Below are positions 35,901 to 45,022 of a stretch of DNA of 64,000 nucleotides, one piece after another (positions within the stretch are counted from its first letter, which is position 1; each line of letters begins with the position of its first letter). The notes below the pieces were generated by a model that was given only the letters and a program-made list of their open reading frames with translations, had not been told where the DNA came from and did no database searches. The position numbers and the translations under genes were made by a program. Source of the DNA: Pseudomonas fluorescens (lineage in GTDB: Bacteria; Pseudomonadota; Gammaproteobacteria; Pseudomonadales; Pseudomonadaceae); assembly GCF_902498185.1 (NCBI RefSeq), contig NZ_CABVIX010000004.1, forward strand, positions 62,001 through 126,000, written 5' to 3'.

Positions 35901-36859
35901 GTGAAGCCCGTGGGCGCGAACTTCTCGGCGAACGCCTGCAGGCTGTCCTGGCGGATCGGCTCGGAGCCGGAATAGGCCACGCGCCAGCGGCTCAGGTCGA
36001 GCCCTGCCAGCGCCGCGTCGCTGACCCGCTCGCTGCACAGGCGGTAGGCGAAGTCGGGACCGCCGCTGATGGTGCCGCCGTACTCGCTGATTGCCTGCAG
36101 CCAGCGCAGCGGCCGGGCCAGGAAGTACCCTGGGGACATCAGTACACAGGGCACGCCGCTGAAGATCGGCTGCAACAGCCCGCCGATCAAGCCCATGTCG
36201 TGATACAGCGGCAGCCAGCTGACGATCACGTCGTCCGGGTTCACGTCGATGCCAAAGCCCTGGCGGATCAGCTGTTCGTTGGCGACCAGGTTGCCATGGC
36301 TGACCTGCACGCCCTTGGGCAGGGCGGTGGAGCCGGAGGTGTATTGGAGAAACGCGATGTCGTCGGCGGCCAGCGCGGGTGGCTGCCAGGCACTGGCCTG
36401 GGCAAGATCGAGCGAGTCGACTGCCATCAGCGCCGGTGCGTCGGTGGCCGCCAAGGCATCAAGCCCCATCAGATCCTCGCGCAGCGCATCGACAGTCAGC
36501 AGCAGGCGCGGCTGGGCGTCGTCGATGATCGACAGCAGCCGCTCCTGGTGATGTTGCCGTGCGGACTCCGGCGGATAGGCCGGCACCGCGATGATGCCCG
36601 CGTAGAGACATCCGAAGAACGCGGCGACGTAGTCCGGCCCGCTCGGGAACAGCAGCACCGCACGGTCACCGAACCCGGCGTGCGCCTGCAAGGCCGCGGC
36701 GATGGCCCGGGCACGCAAGTCCAGCTCCCGGTAACTGAGCACGGCCTGTTCACGCGGATCGTCGGCCAGAAAGCGCAGGGCGATCTTGTCCGGGGTCTGC
36801 GTGGCCCGCTGGGCCAGCGCCTGGACCAGCGAGAGCGGGAGTTCGAAGGCGTCCGTCAT
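23906..36859 (-). CDS. pvdL: Pyoverdine chromophore synthetase PvdL
   Basis: ATG 36859 gives 4,317 residues, close to PvdL of P. aeruginosa (about 4,340). The frame extends 87 codons further up but without family similarity, and AGGA sits upstream of the chosen ATG. Order by residue: fatty acyl-AMP ligase 1-600, ACP (LGGNS near 613), C (HHIVADGWS near 805), A, T near 1655, C (HHIVTEGWA near 1855), A, T (GGDS near 2725), E ([11 protein letters not shown] near 2908), C (HHILIDAW near 3375), A, T near 4252, acidic tail. Pockets read D-V-W-H-F-G-R-I-N (first, Glu by PvdL rule), D-A-E-G-I-G-A-V-M (second, with E domain, expected D-Tyr) and D-I-W-E-L-T-A-D-D (Dab). The enzyme loads a fatty acid and builds acyl-Glu-D-Tyr-Dab, the chromophore precursor, in the cytoplasm. 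The second C domain has Glu in place of Asp in HHxxxDG. Confidence 0.97.
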   Translation of the reverse strand: MTDAFELPLSLVQALAQRATQTPDKIALRFLADDPREQAVLSYRELDLRARAIAAALQAHAGFGDRAVLLFPSGPDYVAAFFGCLYAGIIAVPAYPPESARQHHQERLLSIIDDAQPRLLLTVDALREDLMGLDALAATDAPALMAVDSLDLAQASAWQPPALAADDIAFLQYTSGSTALPKGVQVSHGNLVANEQLIRQGFGIDVNPDDVIVSWLPLYHDMGLIGGLLQPIFSGVPCVLMSPGYFLARPLRWLQAISEYGGTISGGPDFAYRLCSERVSDAALAGLDLSRWRVAYSGSEPIRQDSLQAFAEKFAPTGFTAQSCFASYGLAEATLFVSGSRRGQGIPALELDAEALASNRAEPGEGSVLMSCGYPQPGHAVRIVDPQRREVLADNRVGEIWAGGPSIALGYWRNPEATARTFVEMDGQTWLRTGDLGFMREGEVFVTGRLKDMLIVRGQNLYPQDLEKTLEREVDVLRKGRVAVFAVDDQGEEGIGVAVEISRSVQKANDAQALIKTLRQVIADACRQAPAVVLLLNPGALPKTSSGKLQRSACRLRLNDGSLDCYARFPVIQESVRPATTVDELQARIASAWRELLKVEAVAPDDHFLLLGGNSIAAAQVTARLADELDIPLGLRTLFEAPVLADYSAAVAALLAEGRPGNGRIDTLGRGQALPQSLAQNRLWLLWQLEPQSAAYNIPAGLHLRGELDEAALEASFQALVARHESLRTLFSEVEGQALQRVLPEQRFVLHRVDLEGLDASDVAAHRETQAQQPFDLTLGPLLRVTLARLGDENHQLWVTLHHIVADGWSLNILLDEFARLYAARCQGQQATLAALPLGYADYGTWQRQWLGEGEATRQLEYWQQQLGDESPVLDLSTDHPRLSQRQNRAARLGVKVPAPLAESLKRLARDHQASLFMVLLAAWQGLLHRYTGQGDIRVGVPNANRPRLETQGMVGFFINTQVLRAQLDARLPFEQLLVQVRDATLQAQAHQDLPFEQLLEALPQAREQGLFQVMFNHQQRDLSALRRLPGLLAEELPWHSPEAKFDLQLHSEEDHLGRLSLAFDYACELFEVATIKRLANHLLALLEQVCAKPWLAVGEVRLLDEQARAQLLEWGQAPAPAARRWVVEQLNEQARQTPDRTALAWEGGSLDYATLHQQANRLAHYLRDKGVGPDARVAIAVERSPQLLVGLLAILKAGGAYVPLDVDYPAERLAYMLDDCKASLLLSHSGLLDRLPQMTGISTIALDQLHLDNWPSHAPGLHLEGDNLAYVIYTSGSTGQPKGVGNTHAALAERLQWMQATYALDDTDVLMQKAPISFDVSVWECFWPLVTGCKLVLAGPGEHRDPRRIAELAREHGVTTLHFVPPLLQVFVQEPLAAGCTQLRRLFSGGEALSASLRDRTLQVLPQVQLHNRYGPTEAAINVTHWHCRAEDGDRSPIGRPLGNVLCRVLDDQLELSAPGIAGELCLGGSGLARGYLGRPGLTAERFVPRPDGDGERLYRSGDRARWRVEQGALEYLGRLDQQVKVRGFRVEPEEVQACLLAQAEVEQAVVLIHQDSVGAQLVGYYSGIGQPEVLLAALAERLPAYMVPAQLMHLAQLPLGPSGKVDRKALPEPVWQQREHVEPRTALEQQVAAIWREVLGLARVGLQDDFFALGGHSLLATQIVSRTRQACDVELPLKALFESSELGAFCAEVERKRLAGEHDLQGEIARVDRRQNVPLSYSQQRMWILWQMEPQSPAYNVGGMARLRGTLHVDAFERALHALVVRHETLRTTFPSIDGVACQCVAADSPLQMQWFDFTGDTAEHREQRLKVLADDQAHLPFDLERGPLLRACLVKTGEREHYFVLTLHHIVTEGWAMDIFARELGELYEAFVDERDSPLQPLPVQYLDYSVWQRQWLEGGERQRQLGYWQARLGDEHPVLELPGDRPRPPVQSHRGELYRFDLAPQLAARVRHFNSERGLTLFMTMTATLAALLHRHSGQHDLRIGVPMANRIRPESEGLIGAFLNTQVLRCELDGQMSAAQLLEQVRQRVIEGQSHQDLPFDQLVEALQPPRSSAYNPLFQVMCNVQRWAFQQSRELAGMQVDYLVNDASATKFDLYLEVTDLDGRLGCCLTYSRDLFDEPRIARMAEHWQQLLRGLLDNPQQRLAELPMLAAAEQQVLIGQLQGGPDVEHDHTLHGLFAAQVRRTPDARALTYAGQHLTYAELDQQANRLARALRERGVGPQVRVGLAVERSLDMVVALLAILKAGGAYVPLDPEYPLDRLHYMIADSRIGLLLGQRALFDSLGELPEGVARWSLEDDTAALSAYSDTPPDDLTLAQHQAYLIYTSGSTGKPKGVMVSHGEIAMHCQAVIAAFGMRSDDCELHFYSINFDAATERLLVPLLCGARVVIRAQGQWGAEEICQLVREQQVNVLGFTPSYGSQLAQYLASVGEQLPVRLVITGGEALTGEHLQRIHQAFAPQQFFNAYGPTETVVMPLACLAPDSLPADAGSVPIGRVIGARTAYILDENLALLPQGGTGELYVGGAGLAQGYHDRPGLSAERFVADPFSRDGARLYRTGDLVRLRADGLVEYLGRADQQVKIRGFRIELGEIESRLHEHADVDEAVVLALDLPGGRQLAGYLVCAQANGDAEAQASLREAVKAHARRHLPDYMVPAHLVLLDQLPLTGNGKLDRRALPAPDLEQVQQHYHAPASELEAQLARVWGEVLNVARVGVQDNFFELGGDSILSIQVVSRARQLGLQFTPRDLFQHQSIQTLAAVVRHSEAPRDIEQGTRQGETALTPIQHWFFDSDMVERQHWNQAVLLQVRQPLLAENLEQALAALLEHHDSLRLQFTNMNGRWQGVYAQPSAQALLWTATVASFEDCQALYTDVQRSLDLQQGPLLRALLVSDGQGAQRLLLAIHHLVVDGVSWRVLLEDLQALYRGEPLAAKTHTTGDWAARLATYAGSDSLRDEQDWWQNQLGRVRHELPCDHPQGGNLNRHARTLAIGLDVQQTRQLLQQAPAAYHTQVNDLLLTALARTLCRWSGAKDVLVQLEGHGREALFEDIDLTRSVGWFTNAYPLALSPEKGEDDLARAGSIKRIKEQLRQVPHKGIGHGVLRYLAEASVRESMAALPQARITFNYLGQFDQQFDDAALFQPLDAPAGLAHDPDAPLPNWLSVDGQVYGGALQLRWTFSTERYEERTIAELANAYRDELLALVEHCLAEGNGSFTPSDFPLAHLSQGQIDSLPVPAAEIDDVYPLTPMQEGMLLHTLLEPGTGIYYMQDRYRIDSALDPQRFAQAWQAVVARHEALRASFSWNAGEAMLQIIHKPGKTPVDYQDWRGLDEAAQEVRLQALHKQEREAGFELLAQAPFHLRLVRVADERYWFMMSNHHILIDAWCRSLLMNDFFEIYQALGEGRQAQLPVPPRYRDYIGWLQRQDLAEARQWWQANLAGFERATALPSDRPLRHDHAGDGMIVGDCHTRLEVAQGARLRELAQAHQLTVNTFAQAAWALVLARYSGERDVVFGVTVAGRPVSMPQMQRTVGLFINSVALRVQLPRPGQRQSVRQWLQGLLERNMELREYEYLPLVAIQERSELPKGQPLFDSLFVFENAPVETAVLDHAQHLNASSDSGRTHTNFPLTAVCYPGDDLGLHLSFDQRYFDYPTVERLLAEFKRLLMALVEGFDAEVDALPLLGADEQRFLLEDCNRTEHAYSLEQSYLELFEARVAAHPERTVARCLDACFDYAGLNLAANRLGHALVAAGVNIDQPVALLAERGLPLLGMIVGSFKAGAGYLPLDPGLPPARLQCIVELSRTPVLVCTAAHAEQARQLLDEVAGVASPRLLVWEEVQGSPVASHDPGIHSAPDNLAYVIYTSGSTGLPKGVMVEQRGMLNNQLSKVPYLALDERDVIAQTASQSFDISVWQFLAAPLFGARVEIVPNAIAHDPQGLLEHVQATGITVLESVPSLIQGMLANEQQTLDRLRWMLPTGEAMPPELAAQWLQRYPAVGLVNAYGPAECSDDVAFFRVDAASTEGSYLPIGTPTDNNRLYLLDQDQALVPLGAVGELCVAGTGVGRGYVGDPVRTAQAFIPHPYGALGERLYRTGDLARRRQDGVLEYVGRIDHQVKIRGYRIELGEIEARLHEQPELRDAAVGVQDGVNGTYLVGYLVAHEGVAASAGLLDRVRQRLRAELPEYMVPLHWSWLAQLPHNANGKLDRKALPVIEIGGQQSEAYLAPRTELEQTLSGIWAEVLGVERVGIRDNFFELGGHSLLATQIASRVQKRLELNVPLRAMFECSTVQELGAYVEGVRGSVLSEDKVDRLGDLMAELEGL

Positions 36860-36965
36860 GGAGGTGTTCCTGCCAGTGTCTGGGTGAGTCGGACCGAGGC
36901 AGGGCCAGCCTTGCAGGTAGCAAAGGAGAGCGCCTGGCATGCGGCCGGGGGATGTACTCAGAGGA

Positions 36966-36989
36966 ACGGATCTGGCGGAAAAATAATTA
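36966..36989 (-). promoter_or_regulatory. PvdS-type promoter of pvdL
   Basis: The minus strand reads CCTAATT, 16 bases, CGT. The CGT at 36966-36968 lies about 105 bases upstream of ATG 36859, leaving a leader of roughly 100 bases. It is one base off the TAAAT-N16-CGT pattern. Confidence 0.75.
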
Positions 36990-37084
36990 GGTAGGGGTCG
37001 ACCTGGAATTACGGGGAGCATACGACTTCGAGGAGATAGCAAAATGCCGGCACTATTAATATCAAGACGCAATGCTTTTCGCGT

Positions 37085-37113
37085 TTGACAATAATTATCA
37101 TTACGAATAGCTT
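37085..37113 (+). promoter_or_regulatory. Sigma-70 promoter of pvdS
   Basis: A perfect TTGACA at 37085-37090 is followed by 17 bases and a weak -10 element TAGCTT at 37108-37113. The Fur box overlaps the -35 element and spacer, so iron-loaded Fur should block the promoter. Confidence 0.65.
37087..37105 (+). promoter_or_regulatory. Fur box upstream of pvdS
   Basis: The 19-mer starting GACAATAATTATCATTACG matches the Fur consensus GATAATGATAATCATTATC at 14 of 19 positions. It is the expected iron-responsive operator of pvdS. Confidence 0.8.
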
Positions 37114-37179
37114 GTCGCACGTCTTAGGAAGTATCCGACAGGAGTCGCTTCCTTTTCCTACGAAAGACAGGTGATTTCC

Positions 37180-37710
37180 ATGGCGGAACAACTATCCACA
37201 AGTAAGTGCGATTCACCATTGCTTCAAGCGTTCGTCGACAACCGCAGCATTCTGGTCAAGATTGCCGCGCGTATCACCGGCTGCCGCTCACGTGCCGAGG
37301 ATGTGGTGCAGGACGCCTTTTTCCGACTTGCCTCGGCCCCCCAGATCACGTCCTCTTTCAAGGCTCAGCTGAGCTACCTGTTCCAGATCGTGCGTAACCT
37401 TGCGATCGACCATTACCGCAAGCAGGCGATGGAGCTCAGGCATTCGGGCAGCGAAGAGGAAGGCATGAACGTGGTCATCCAGAACGCCTCACCGGAAGCC
37501 ACGCACATCAACCTGGCGACGCTCGAGCACATCGCCGACGCGCTGGGAGAGCTGCCCCAGCGCACCCGCTATGCGTTCGAGATGTACCGGCTGCACGGCG
37601 TGCCGCAGAAGGATATCGCCAAGGAACTGGGGGTTTCGCCGACCTTGGTGAACTTCATGATCCGCGATGCGCTGGTGCATTGCCGCAAGGTGTCGGCGCG
37701 CAGAGGGTGA
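37180..37710 (+). CDS. pvdS: Extracytoplasmic-function sigma factor PvdS (PfrI in P. putida)
   Basis: ATG 37180 gives 176 residues. A GTG three codons upstream is also in frame, but ATG fits the family and has ACAGGTGA before it. Region 2 is seen in DVVQDAFFRL and the -10-binding segment around AQLSYLFQIVRNLAIDHYRK. Region 4 helix-turn-helix is GVPQKDIAKELGVSPTLVNF. The sequence is very close to P. aeruginosa PvdS as I recall it. PvdS directs RNA polymerase to TAAAT-N16-CGT promoters of pyoverdine genes, four of which are present in this window. Its activity is normally held by the anti-sigma FpvR, which is not encoded here. Transcription is controlled by Fur through the overlapping box. It is divergent from pvdL and convergent with the acetyltransferase gene. 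Confidence 0.96.
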   Translation: MAEQLSTSKCDSPLLQAFVDNRSILVKIAARITGCRSRAEDVVQDAFFRLASAPQITSSFKAQLSYLFQIVRNLAIDHYRKQAMELRHSGSEEEGMNVVIQNASPEATHINLATLEHIADALGELPQRTRYAFEMYRLHGVPQKDIAKELGVSPTLVNFMIRDALVHCRKVSARRG

Positions 37711-37725
37711 GCCGCGCTGCGGCTC
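37709..37725. terminator. Hairpin between convergent pvdS and acetyltransferase genes
   Basis: GAGCCGC and GCGGCTC form a perfect 7-bp stem with a 3-base loop, starting at the pvdS stop codon. No T-run follows on either strand, so it is a weak terminator candidate. Confidence 0.4.
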
Positions 37726-37754
37726 GCACTCCAGGAGGGACGGTGCCCGGGTGA

Positions 37755-38765
37755 TCACACCAAGGTGCACTGGTCAAAAAACCGCTCCCGCCCCAAGATC
37801 ATCAGCGCGGCGCGCTTGTGAGGGAAATCGAATTCCTTTTCACAGTGAAAACACTGCTCCTGCATGTACCCGATCATTCGTGCATTGTCGGCGCGGGGCT
37901 CGGCGACCACGCGCTGGGTGCGGGGATCGTCGAGGAAGAGATAGTGCACCAGGGCCGACAACCAGCTGGCGACCTTGTGCGGGCCGCGGTGGGTTTCTTC
38001 TCCGACCAGCATGTGAATGCCGCGGTCATGGTCACCCGCCGGGTAGAACGGGGCAATCCGGTCCTCCTTGGCCCAGTAGGCTTCGAAGTAGGCGAACGGC
38101 TGGTCATCGAAGCAGCCTATCAGGGTCAATGCATGAGGGTCGGCCGCGAGCTTGTCCAGATAGCCGCGGTGCTGTTCCAGGGTGCCACCTTCCTGCCAGA
38201 ACTTGAGCACCCGCGGGTTGTTCTGCCAACGGTTGAAACGCTCCAGGTCATGTTCGATTTCCAGGGTACGCAACGACACCCAGGCGCCCACGCGTGCATC
38301 GAAACGGCGGTACACCTCGCCCCGGGGCTTGGGCGCCCGGCGCGGATGCCGCTTGCCGTCGCTGATCTGCATCTGCTGTGGATACACCCCGTCCACCACC
38401 TGCCCCAGCCAGGGCTGCGGCAACTGCCAGAACAGCGTGCGCTCGCAGTGATAGACCCCCGCCGCGGCGCTTGCCACCAGCAGACCGCTGGCCAAGGCCT
38501 GCACCGGCGGCTGTGGCAAATGCCAGGCCAGGCGCTGGCAACCGGGGTCGCGGGCCAACAGCCAGTAGCAGGTTGCCCAAAGGGCTTGCTGCGGGCGCTC
38601 CCCACAGCACTGCTCAAGATGCACCTGCAACACGTCACCTGGCACCAGGCGCACCTGCGACAGCGGACGTCCTTCGAGGGTCAGGCTGAGCCGGTGCTCA
38701 TGCTGTTCTCCGGCGAGGCTGCGCCAGCGTGGGAGGGACAAGGGTTGCGAAGCATCGATGGACAT
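37755..38765 (-). CDS. IucB/AlcB/RhbD-like siderophore N-acyltransferase
   Basis: The 336-residue protein has a C-terminal GNAT domain of the aerobactin/alcaligin acetylase type. Recognisable blocks are RWQNNPRVLKFWQEGG, FAYFEAYWAKEDRIAPFY, RGIHMLVGEE, WLSALVHYLFLDDPRTQRVV and EPRADNARMI. The N-terminal 150 residues resemble the non-catalytic half of that family. Such enzymes acylate N-hydroxylated ornithine or lysine side chains to form hydroxamate iron ligands. A perfect PvdS promoter lies about 36 bases upstream, placing it in the pyoverdine regulon, and P. putida has a homologue at the same position next to its pvdS. This suggests acetyl-hydroxyornithine rather than the formyl form made by PvdF, but the acyl donor is not visible. 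No strong ribosome site precedes ATG 38765. Confidence 0.85.
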   Translation of the reverse strand: MSIDASQPLSLPRWRSLAGEQHEHRLSLTLEGRPLSQVRLVPGDVLQVHLEQCCGERPQQALWATCYWLLARDPGCQRLAWHLPQPPVQALASGLLVASAAAGVYHCERTLFWQLPQPWLGQVVDGVYPQQMQISDGKRHPRRAPKPRGEVYRRFDARVGAWVSLRTLEIEHDLERFNRWQNNPRVLKFWQEGGTLEQHRGYLDKLAADPHALTLIGCFDDQPFAYFEAYWAKEDRIAPFYPAGDHDRGIHMLVGEETHRGPHKVASWLSALVHYLFLDDPRTQRVVAEPRADNARMIGYMQEQCFHCEKEFDFPHKRAALMILGRERFFDQCTLV

Positions 38766-38800
38766 GGTCTGGGCTCACGAAGAAGGTGTCACTGGACATG

Positions 38801-38824
38801 ACGTGGTCATGGCAGATGAATTTA
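38801..38824 (-). promoter_or_regulatory. PvdS-type promoter of the siderophore acyltransferase gene
   Basis: The minus strand reads ACTAAAT, 16 bases, CGT, a full match to the iron-starvation promoter pattern. The CGT is 36 bases upstream of ATG 38765. Confidence 0.8.
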
Positions 38825-38962
38825 GTCGCCTGGCCCCGGCTTGCCTGTTGAACAGCACCAGGCGCCTGCGGTCCAAATCGTCCATGTGATGCAACGGGCC
38901 GGGATGGCATGCTGGCCGACATTGGCTACGCTCACCTGAGCATTTTTACCTGGGAATCCTGT

Positions 38963-39514
38963 ATGGGCCATTGGCTGGTGATCGATCTGGAAGCTACCAC
39001 CGATGAGGGTGGCTGGCCGGTGACGGAGATGGAAATCATTGAGATCGGCGCAAGCCTGGTGACCCGCGATGGCCGCGAGGTTGATCACTTCCAGCGGTTT
39101 GTGCGACCGCGCAGGCGCCCGCAGCTGACGCCGTTCTGCCGGGAGCTGACGCACATCAGCCAGGCCAGCGTCGACAGTGCCGCCACGCTGCCCGAGGTGT
39201 GGGCGAAGTTCGAGCGCTGGCTGGGGCATCACCAGGCGCACCTGCAGGCCTGGGTGAGCTGGGGCGACTACGACCGCCAGCAACTGGTGCAGGAGTGGCA
39301 GCAGCATCGGTTGCACAGCCTGCTGGCCGAAGTGCCGCATATCAATCTCAAGCAGCGCTTTGCCAAGGCGCGGCATCTGCAACGGCCGCTGGGGCTCAAC
39401 GGTGCCCTGCAACTGGCCGGACTGCAGTTTTCCGGGCAGCAGCACCGGGCGCTGGAGGATGCGCGCAACACGGCGCGGCTGCTGCCGTTGAGCCTGCCGG
39501 CCGTGGGTGCCTGA
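38963..39514 (+). CDS. DEDDh-family 3'-5' exonuclease
   Basis: ATG 38963 gives 183 residues. A longer frame from 38909 exists, but the family begins at MGHWLVIDLEATTDEGG. The first Asp-Glu pair of the active site is in VIDLEAT, a middle Asp lies in WVSWGDYDRQQL, and the closing His and Asp are in QQHRALEDARNTARLL. This order (D-E, D, H-x4-D) is that of exonucleases related to oligoribonuclease, KapD and ERI-1. It probably trims RNA or DNA 3' ends; the substrate cannot be told from sequence. The gene is followed by ppnP on the same strand after 75 bases and is divergent from the acyltransferase gene. Confidence 0.85.
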   Translation: MGHWLVIDLEATTDEGGWPVTEMEIIEIGASLVTRDGREVDHFQRFVRPRRRPQLTPFCRELTHISQASVDSAATLPEVWAKFERWLGHHQAHLQAWVSWGDYDRQQLVQEWQQHRLHSLLAEVPHINLKQRFAKARHLQRPLGLNGALQLAGLQFSGQQHRALEDARNTARLLPLSLPAVGA

Positions 39515-39589
39515 AAGCGGATGACGGGGCCAGATGCCTTGGGCATACTGGCCAGCCCTTTTTTCCATCCTATTGTTCAGGAGTCGCCC

Positions 39590-39874
39590 ATGTTTAAAGT
39601 CAACGAGTACTTTGATGGCACCGTGAAGTCGATCGCTTTCACCACCGGTGAAGGCCCGGCCACTGTCGGCGTCATGGCCCCGGGCGAATACGAGTTCGGC
39701 ACTGCCCAGCGCGAGATCATGCACGTGGTGTCCGGCGAGCTGACCGTCAAGCTGCCGAGCAGCGACAACTGGGAAACCTTCAAGACCGGCGACCAGTTCA
39801 ATGTACCGGCCGACAGCAAGTTCCAGCTGAAGGTGGCGGTCGATACCGCGTACCTGTGCGAGTACCGCGACTGA
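39590..39874 (+). CDS. ppnP: Pyrimidine/purine nucleoside phosphorylase PpnP
   Basis: The 94-residue protein is a single small cupin of the former DUF1255/YaiE family, and the length is exactly that expected. Conserved parts are [56 protein letters not shown] and YLCEYRD. The enzyme splits nucleosides with phosphate to give the base and ribose 1-phosphate. ATG 39590 has CAGGAG upstream, and the longer frame from 39521 lacks support. A strong hairpin follows 15 bases after the stop. Confidence 0.93.
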   Translation: MFKVNEYFDGTVKSIAFTTGEGPATVGVMAPGEYEFGTAQREIMHVVSGELTVKLPSSDNWETFKTGDQFNVPADSKFQLKVAVDTAYLCEYRD

Positions 39875-39889
39875 TCGGTTGCTGGTCAA

Positions 39890-39922
39890 CCTGTGGGCGC
39901 GGCTCAAGGCCGCGCCCACAGG
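39890..39922. terminator. Bidirectional terminator-like hairpin between ppnP and the hydrolase gene
   Basis: CCTGTGGGCGCGGC and GCCGCGCCCACAGG form a perfect 14-bp stem around TCAAG. It ends four bases before the stop codon of the convergent hydrolase gene. It resembles Pseudomonas REP-type stems as much as an intrinsic terminator, because no T-run follows. Confidence 0.65.
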
Positions 39923-39925
39923 ACA

Positions 39926-40624
39926 TCAACCCCGCTGCTCCAGAAATGCCGCCACTCTCTGCGCCGCCGTCTGCAGATGCTGCTCATGACTGAACCCGGA
40001 AACCTTCAGCGGCTTCAGGTCATGATCCCCCGCCTCCAACCAGCACAGCTCGATCGCGGGCGACAGCTCATACCCTTCGACTGTCTCGCGATTGCCCAGC
40101 GCATCACGCTCGCCCTGCACGATCAAGGTGCGCGTGCGCAAGCCCGCCAGGTGCTCGACCCGCGGTTTTTCCGGCTTGCCCGCGGCATGGAACGGATACC
40201 CCAGGCACACCAGCGCATCGGCCCCGAGCTCATCGGCCAGCAGGCTGGCCATCCGGCCGCCCATGGACTTACCGCCAATGGCAATGGTTCCAGCGACCAT
40301 TAGTCGCACCTGCTGGTACACCTCACGCCAGGTTTCGAGCAATACCTTCTGTGGATTCGGCGGACGCCTGCCCCCCGTGGCCCACCGCTGCGCCATATAG
40401 GGAAACTCGAAGCGCACGACCCCAACCCCTTGCCCCGCAAGCTTTTGCGCGATGTCGTCCATGAACGCACTGTCCATCGGCGCGCCAGCCCCGTGGGCAA
40501 GAATCAGGCATCCCGCATACGTCCCATCCCCCAGGTTTTGCGGGGCATCGCAGCGCCAGCCGGGCGTTTTCGCCAGTTGCACCCATTGATCCCCGTCAAT
40601 ACCGGACTGTGGCCCATTACTCAT
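39926..40624 (-). CDS. Alpha/beta-hydrolase of the Tex30/KANL3-like family
   Basis: ATG 40624 gives 232 residues; 24 further codons upstream lack family character. The oxyanion segment is [13 protein letters not shown] and the nucleophile elbow is [12 protein letters not shown], with the catalytic Ser. A likely Asp follows in VQGERDALG, and the final His is in [11 protein letters not shown]. The fold is that of small cytosolic esterase-like hydrolases with no signal peptide. The substrate is unknown. The gene is divergent from ccoN1, and the ANR-type site for ccoN1 lies inside its first codons. Confidence 0.85.
   Translation of the reverse strand: MSNGPQSGIDGDQWVQLAKTPGWRCDAPQNLGDGTYAGCLILAHGAGAPMDSAFMDDIAQKLAGQGVGVVRFEFPYMAQRWATGGRRPPNPQKVLLETWREVYQQVRLMVAGTIAIGGKSMGGRMASLLADELGADALVCLGYPFHAAGKPEKPRVEHLAGLRTRTLIVQGERDALGNRETVEGYELSPAIELCWLEAGDHDLKPLKVSGFSHEQHLQTAAQRVAAFLEQRG
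40586..40599 (+). promoter_or_regulatory. ANR/FNR box upstream of ccoN1
   Basis: TTGATCCCCGTCAA matches the ANR pattern TTGAT-N4-ATCAA in nine of ten defined positions. It lies 75 bases before ATG 40674, inside the start of the divergent hydrolase gene. A weak -10 element CATGCT at 40622-40627 sits at the class II distance. Confidence 0.7.
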
Positions 40625-40673
40625 GCTTGCCCCGCTTATCAGTCTGTCTATAACCGTGGATGGGAACCCATAC

Positions 40674-42098
40674 ATGAACACAAACACAAGTACCACCTAC
40701 AACTACAAGGTGGTTCGCCAGTTCGCCATCATGACGGTGGTATGGGGGATCGTCGGGATGGGGCTCGGCGTTTTCATCGCCGCCCAGCTTGTCTGGCCCT
40801 CACTCAATTTCGACCTGCCTTGGACCAGTTTCGGCCGTCTGCGCCCGCTGCACACCAACGCGGTGATCTTCGCCTTCGGCGGCTGCGCACTGTTCGCGAC
40901 CTCCTACTACTCGGTGCAGCGCACCTGCCAGACCACCCTGTTTTCCCCGCGCCTGGCGGCCTTCACGTTCTGGGGCTGGCAACTGGTGATCCTGCTGGCG
41001 GCGATCAGCCTGCCGCTGGGCTACACCAGCTCCAAGGAATACGCCGAGCTCGAATGGCCGATCGACATTCTCATCACCATCGTCTGGGTCGCCTATGCGG
41101 TAGTCTTCTTCGGCACCCTGGCCAAGCGCACGACCAGGCATATCTACGTGGGCAACTGGTTCTTCGGCGCATTCATCCTGACCGTGGCGCTACTGCACGT
41201 GGTCAACAACCTCGAGCTGCCGGTCAGCCTGACCAAGTCCTACTCGGTGTATGCCGGCGCCACCGATGCCATGGTGCAGTGGTGGTATGGGCATAACGCG
41301 GTGGGGTTCTTCCTGACCGCAGGCTTCCTGGGGATGATGTACTACTACGTGCCCAAGCAGGCCGGGCGTCCGGTGTACTCGTACCGGTTGTCGATCGTGC
41401 ACTTCTGGGCATTGATCACCCTGTACATCTGGGCCGGCCCGCACCATCTGCACTACACCGCCCTGCCCGACTGGGCCCAGTCGCTGGGCATGGTGATGTC
41501 GCTGGTCCTGCTGGCGCCCAGCTGGGGCGGCATGATCAACGGCATGATGACGCTCTCCGGGGCCTGGCACAAACTGCGCAGCGACCCGATCCTGCGCTTT
41601 TTGGTGGTGTCCCTGGCCTTCTACGGGATGTCGACCTTCGAAGGCCCGATGATGGCGATCAAGACCGTCAACGCCCTCTCCCACTACACCGACTGGACCA
41701 TAGGCCACGTGCACGCCGGCGCCCTGGGCTGGGTGGCGATGATTTCGATCGGCGCGCTGTACCACACCATCCCCAAGGTGTTCGGCCGCGAGCAGATGCA
41801 CAGCATCGGGCTGATCAACGCGCACTTCTGGCTGGCGACCATCGGTACCGTGCTGTACATCGCCTCGATGTGGGTCAACGGCATCGCCCAGGGCCTGATG
41901 TGGCGGGCGGTCAACGCTGACGGCACATTGACCTACTCCTTTGTCGAGACACTGGCGGCCAGCCATCCAGGCTTCATCGTGCGCTTTGTTGGCGGCGCGA
42001 TCTTTCTCGCCGGCATGCTGCTGATGGCCTGGAATACCTGGCGCACCGTGCGCGCCCCGGTTACCGCCAACGTGCCCACCGCAGCACAGCTGGCCTGA
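40674..42098 (+). CDS. ccoN: Cytochrome cbb3 oxidase subunit I, copy 1 (CcoN1)
   Basis: ATG 40674 gives 474 residues, the usual CcoN length; the frame extends 17 codons upstream without conservation. CcoN is the 12-helix catalytic subunit with hemes b and b3 and CuB, reducing oxygen at the inner membrane. Typical segments include [18 protein letters not shown] (low-spin heme His), [13 protein letters not shown] (CuB His), [14 protein letters not shown] and the histidine pair in [15 protein letters not shown]. It opens a ccoNOQP operon, with ccoO 12 bases downstream. An ANR box upstream suggests low-oxygen induction, as known for the first cbb3 oxidase of P. putida. It is very similar to the second copy at 48973, with differences mainly at the ends. 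Confidence 0.97.
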   Translation: MNTNTSTTYNYKVVRQFAIMTVVWGIVGMGLGVFIAAQLVWPSLNFDLPWTSFGRLRPLHTNAVIFAFGGCALFATSYYSVQRTCQTTLFSPRLAAFTFWGWQLVILLAAISLPLGYTSSKEYAELEWPIDILITIVWVAYAVVFFGTLAKRTTRHIYVGNWFFGAFILTVALLHVVNNLELPVSLTKSYSVYAGATDAMVQWWYGHNAVGFFLTAGFLGMMYYYVPKQAGRPVYSYRLSIVHFWALITLYIWAGPHHLHYTALPDWAQSLGMVMSLVLLAPSWGGMINGMMTLSGAWHKLRSDPILRFLVVSLAFYGMSTFEGPMMAIKTVNALSHYTDWTIGHVHAGALGWVAMISIGALYHTIPKVFGREQMHSIGLINAHFWLATIGTVLYIASMWVNGIAQGLMWRAVNADGTLTYSFVETLAASHPGFIVRFVGGAIFLAGMLLMAWNTWRTVRAPVTANVPTAAQLA

Positions 42099-42110
42099 GG
42101 AGAACGCCTG

Positions 42111-42719
42111 ATGAAACACGAAGTCATCGAAAAGAACGTCGGCCTTCTGGCCCTGCTGATGGTACTTGCCGTCAGCATCGGCGGCCTGACCCAGATCGTC
42201 CCGCTGTTCTTCCAGGACGTCACCAACACCCCGGTCGAGGGCATGAAGCCCTACACCGCGCTGGAGCTCGAAGGCCGCGACATCTATATCCGTGAAGGCT
42301 GCGTGGGTTGCCACTCGCAGATGATCCGCCCGTTCCGCGCCGAGACCGAGCGCTACGGGCATTACTCGGTGGCTGGCGAGAGCGTATGGGACCACCCGTT
42401 CCTGTGGGGTTCCAAGCGCACCGGCCCGGATCTCGCCCGTGTGGGTGGGCGCTACTCGGACGATTGGCACCGTGCGCACTTGTACAACCCGCGCAACGTG
42501 GTGCCGGAGTCGAAGATGCCATCCTACCCCTGGCTGGTCGACCAACCCGTGGACAACGCCCTTACCGAAACCAAGATGCGCACCCTGCGCACCCTCGGCG
42601 TGCCCTACAGCGACGAAGACATCGCCGGTGCCCGCGATGCGGTCAAGGGCCGCAGCGAGATGGATGCGCTGGTCGCCTACCTGCAGGTGCTCGGCACCGC
42701 AATCAAGAACAAGAGGTGA
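42111..42719 (+). CDS. ccoO: Cytochrome cbb3 oxidase subunit II, copy 1 (CcoO1)
   Basis: The 202-residue mono-heme subunit has one N-terminal membrane helix (about residues 12-32) and a periplasmic cytochrome c domain. Heme is attached at CVGCH near residues 64-68 in [13 protein letters not shown]. The axial Met is expected in the segment [11 protein letters not shown]. It passes electrons from CcoP to CcoN. The start ATG 42111 follows a GAGGAGA-like ribosome site, and ccoQ starts 6 bases after its stop. Confidence 0.97.
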   Translation: MKHEVIEKNVGLLALLMVLAVSIGGLTQIVPLFFQDVTNTPVEGMKPYTALELEGRDIYIREGCVGCHSQMIRPFRAETERYGHYSVAGESVWDHPFLWGSKRTGPDLARVGGRYSDDWHRAHLYNPRNVVPESKMPSYPWLVDQPVDNALTETKMRTLRTLGVPYSDEDIAGARDAVKGRSEMDALVAYLQVLGTAIKNKR

Positions 42720-42724
42720 GCACG

Positions 42725-42910
42725 ATGGACCTTTCATTGGACATCGGTCTGATCCGTGGCCTCGGGACGCTCGTGGTGATGATTGCCTTCATCGGCTTGT
42801 GCCTGTGGGTGTTCAACCGGCGCCGCGACCGTGATTTCGCCGAAGCACGCTTGCTGCCCTTCCTCGATGACCAGACCCCGCCCCCGGCTTCAAGGAGTAC
42901 CCGGCCATGA
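42725..42910 (+). CDS. ccoQ: Cytochrome cbb3 oxidase small subunit, copy 1 (CcoQ1)
   Basis: A 61-residue single-helix protein. Residues 10-30 ([21 protein letters not shown]) span the membrane and are followed by a basic NRRRDRDF stretch and FAEARLLPF. CcoQ stabilises the oxidase complex. ATG 42725 follows AGGTGAGC, and its stop overlaps the ccoP start (ATGA). Confidence 0.92.
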   Translation: MDLSLDIGLIRGLGTLVVMIAFIGLCLWVFNRRRDRDFAEARLLPFLDDQTPPPASRSTRP

Positions 42911-43866
42911 CCACCTTCTGGAGTTCGTACATCAGCGTACTGACCCTCGGCAGCCTGATCGGCCTGACATGGTTGCTGCTCAGCACCCGCAAGGGCCAGA
43001 GCAAGGACACCACCGACCACACCATGGGCCACAGCTTCGACGGCATCGAGGAATACGACAACCCGCTGCCCAAGTGGTGGTTCTGGCTGTTCGTCGCGAC
43101 CCTGGTGTTCGCCGTCGGCTACCTGGTGCTCTACCCCGGCCTGGGCAACTGGAAAGGCCTGCTGCCCGGTTACCAGGACCCCACCGAATTCGCCAACGGC
43201 GAAGCCGGCTGGACGGGCGCCCACGAGTGGGAAAAGGAAATGGCCAAGGCCGACGCCCGCTTCGGGCCGATCTTCGCCAAGTTCGCCGCCATGCCCATCG
43301 AAGACGTTGCCAACGACCCGCAAGCGCTGCAGATGGGCGCGCGGCTGTTTGCCTCCAACTGCTCGGTATGCCACGGCTCCGACGCCAAGGGCGCCTACGG
43401 CTTCCCGAACCTTACCGACCAGGACTGGCGCTGGGGCGGCGCGCCGGAGACCATCAAGGCGTCGATCCTCAATGGTCGCCACGGGGTGATGCCAGCGTGG
43501 GCCGAGGTGATTGGTGAACAGGGCGTGGCGGATGTGTCGGCCTATGTGCTGAGCAACCTGGAGGGGCGCAGCCTGCCTGAAAATGCCCGGGCCGATGTGG
43601 CCAAGGGCCAGGAGATCTTTGCGGCCAACTGCGTGGCCTGCCATGGACCGGAGGGTAAAGGCACGCCGCTGATGGGCGCGCCCGACCTGACCCATCCGCA
43701 GGCGTTCATCTATGGCTCGAGCTTTGCCCAGCTGCAGCAGACTATCCGCTACGGCCGCCAGGGGCAGATGCCGGCGCAGGTGGATATGCAGGGGAATGAC
43801 AAGGTGCATCTGCTGGCGGCGTATGTGTATAGCCTTTCGCGGGAGGAAGTGGCGGAAGCAGACTGA
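42907..43866 (+). CDS. ccoP: Cytochrome cbb3 oxidase subunit III, copy 1 (CcoP1)
   Basis: The 319-residue diheme subunit has two N-terminal helices (near 10-28 and 57-77) and then two cytochrome c domains. Heme motifs are CSVCH near residue 152 and CVACH near residue 241. It receives electrons from soluble cytochromes in the periplasm. The start overlaps the end of ccoQ, and a terminator-like hairpin follows the stop by 43 bases. Confidence 0.97.
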   Translation: MTTFWSSYISVLTLGSLIGLTWLLLSTRKGQSKDTTDHTMGHSFDGIEEYDNPLPKWWFWLFVATLVFAVGYLVLYPGLGNWKGLLPGYQDPTEFANGEAGWTGAHEWEKEMAKADARFGPIFAKFAAMPIEDVANDPQALQMGARLFASNCSVCHGSDAKGAYGFPNLTDQDWRWGGAPETIKASILNGRHGVMPAWAEVIGEQGVADVSAYVLSNLEGRSLPENARADVAKGQEIFAANCVACHGPEGKGTPLMGAPDLTHPQAFIYGSSFAQLQQTIRYGRQGQMPAQVDMQGNDKVHLLAAYVYSLSREEVAEAD

Positions 43867-43909
43867 ATATCTCGCTGCTTGGCCCCTGATGAAATGGTGC
43901 TCCCAGGCC

Positions 43910-43943
43910 TCCCCCAGCGAAAGCCTATGCTTTCACTGGGGGA
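43910..43943 (+). terminator. Terminator-like hairpin after the first ccoNOQP operon
   Basis: TCCCCCAG pairs with CTGGGGGA, extended by GAAAG with CTTTC. There is no clean T-run, so efficiency is uncertain. Confidence 0.6.
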
Positions 43944-44282
43944 TCTATCGGAGAAGCGCACAGACGAGATACTCCGAGGCCTGGACCAGGGTGTCTTCTA
44001 GGGATTGAGGAGAAGTTCTGAAACGAGGTCGATCAGGAACAATTTTCAGCATGCAGCAGTGCAACGCTGACTAGCTCACAATGAAGACTTGGGCAGAGAT
44101 GTCCTGTTTTTGTCAAACGATGACGCCATGAATGAGGAATGAAGCCGAAGACGAGGCGTTCAGCGGCTGCCTGGAACGCGCTGCCACATTTCCCAAGCGT
44201 ACCGTGGCAAGAATCACAACGGCCCCCAATCCATTTCCGCTCGATGGCGACTATGGGACCAGAAGCGGCCAGAAGTAGCCAG
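43944..44282. other. Gene-free stretch between ccoP1 and the GNAT gene
   Basis: These 339 bases are clearly less GC-rich than their surroundings and show no reading frame with recognisable similarity. A 46-codon plus-strand frame ending near 44277 has no family features. The short duplicated CCAGAAG units near 44260-44275 are the only repeat seen. It looks like the left border of inserted DNA. Confidence 0.5.
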
Positions 44283-44819
44283 TCAGATCATCCGATCTTT
44301 CACATCACATGACGGTATAGAGTAAATCACCGAGTCATATTTCGCCGCTGTACGTGTCCCTGTGACGATCCCGCCCAGAGCCTCGGCGATCAATCGACTA
44401 GGCATGTTGTCCCTCGCAACGGGATAGATGAAGCCGGATGGGGACACGTGCTCACAGGCCCACGCCACTATAGCTCCGACAGCTTCCTTGCCAAAGCCTT
44501 GCCGATGTTTGTCCTCTCGTATCCAGATCCCTAACTCCGGCGTTTTGTCATTGACATTGTGCAGCCCGACCAGCCCAAGAAAGCAAGCATCATCCAGCTG
44601 TCGAATCGCAAACACAATATCGCTGCCATCGGCTATCGCAGGTAGCCATAGCTCCCATACTTGCGCGTACTCTTCGCTTGACGCTGGCGGTTCCCAGGAC
44701 ATGTAGCGTGTCAATGAGGTCGTAAGGCACTGGAAGGACTCGATGGCGTCCTCTCCCGAGAAAGGCTGTATCGAGAGGCGTGGTGTTCGAACCACGAGTG
44801 TGCGGGTATCGATGGACAT
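44283..44819 (-). CDS. GNAT-family N-acetyltransferase, RimJ/RimL-like
   Basis: ATG 44819 gives 178 residues, the normal size for this family, starting MSIDTRTLVVRTPRLSIQPF, a classic RimJ/RimL opening. Acetyl-CoA contacts are expected in EDKHRQGFGKEAVGAIV, and the C-terminal NMPSRLIAEALGG is the usual GNAT segment. It probably acetylates an amino group of a small molecule or protein N-terminus; the substrate is unknown. An alternative start at 45026 would overlap the transporter stop (ATGA) and add 69 residues of low-complexity character with no family match. That overlap could still mean translational coupling. The stretch between 44820 and 45022 otherwise holds nothing recognised. GC is lower than in the neighbours. 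Confidence 0.8.
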   Translation of the reverse strand: MSIDTRTLVVRTPRLSIQPFSGEDAIESFQCLTTSLTRYMSWEPPASSEEYAQVWELWLPAIADGSDIVFAIRQLDDACFLGLVGLHNVNDKTPELGIWIREDKHRQGFGKEAVGAIVAWACEHVSPSGFIYPVARDNMPSRLIAEALGGIVTGTRTAAKYDSVIYSIPSCDVKDRMI

Positions 44820-45022
44820 CAAGGCTTTGCTTCCTGCCAGTAGGGCTCCGATTGGAGCTGAGAATAACCCGTTACTTGCTCCTGATGCGCAGCTGGTGCC
44901 AGCTTTGGGGTCGATAGCAGGCTCTCGCGGCTGTCCGCTTTCATTCTCGAGCCTTTCTGCGCACGCCTTCGCAGCGGGCCGGTGAGCGACACCAAGCGGT
45001 CGCTCGATGCGCAGAGTTTCGA

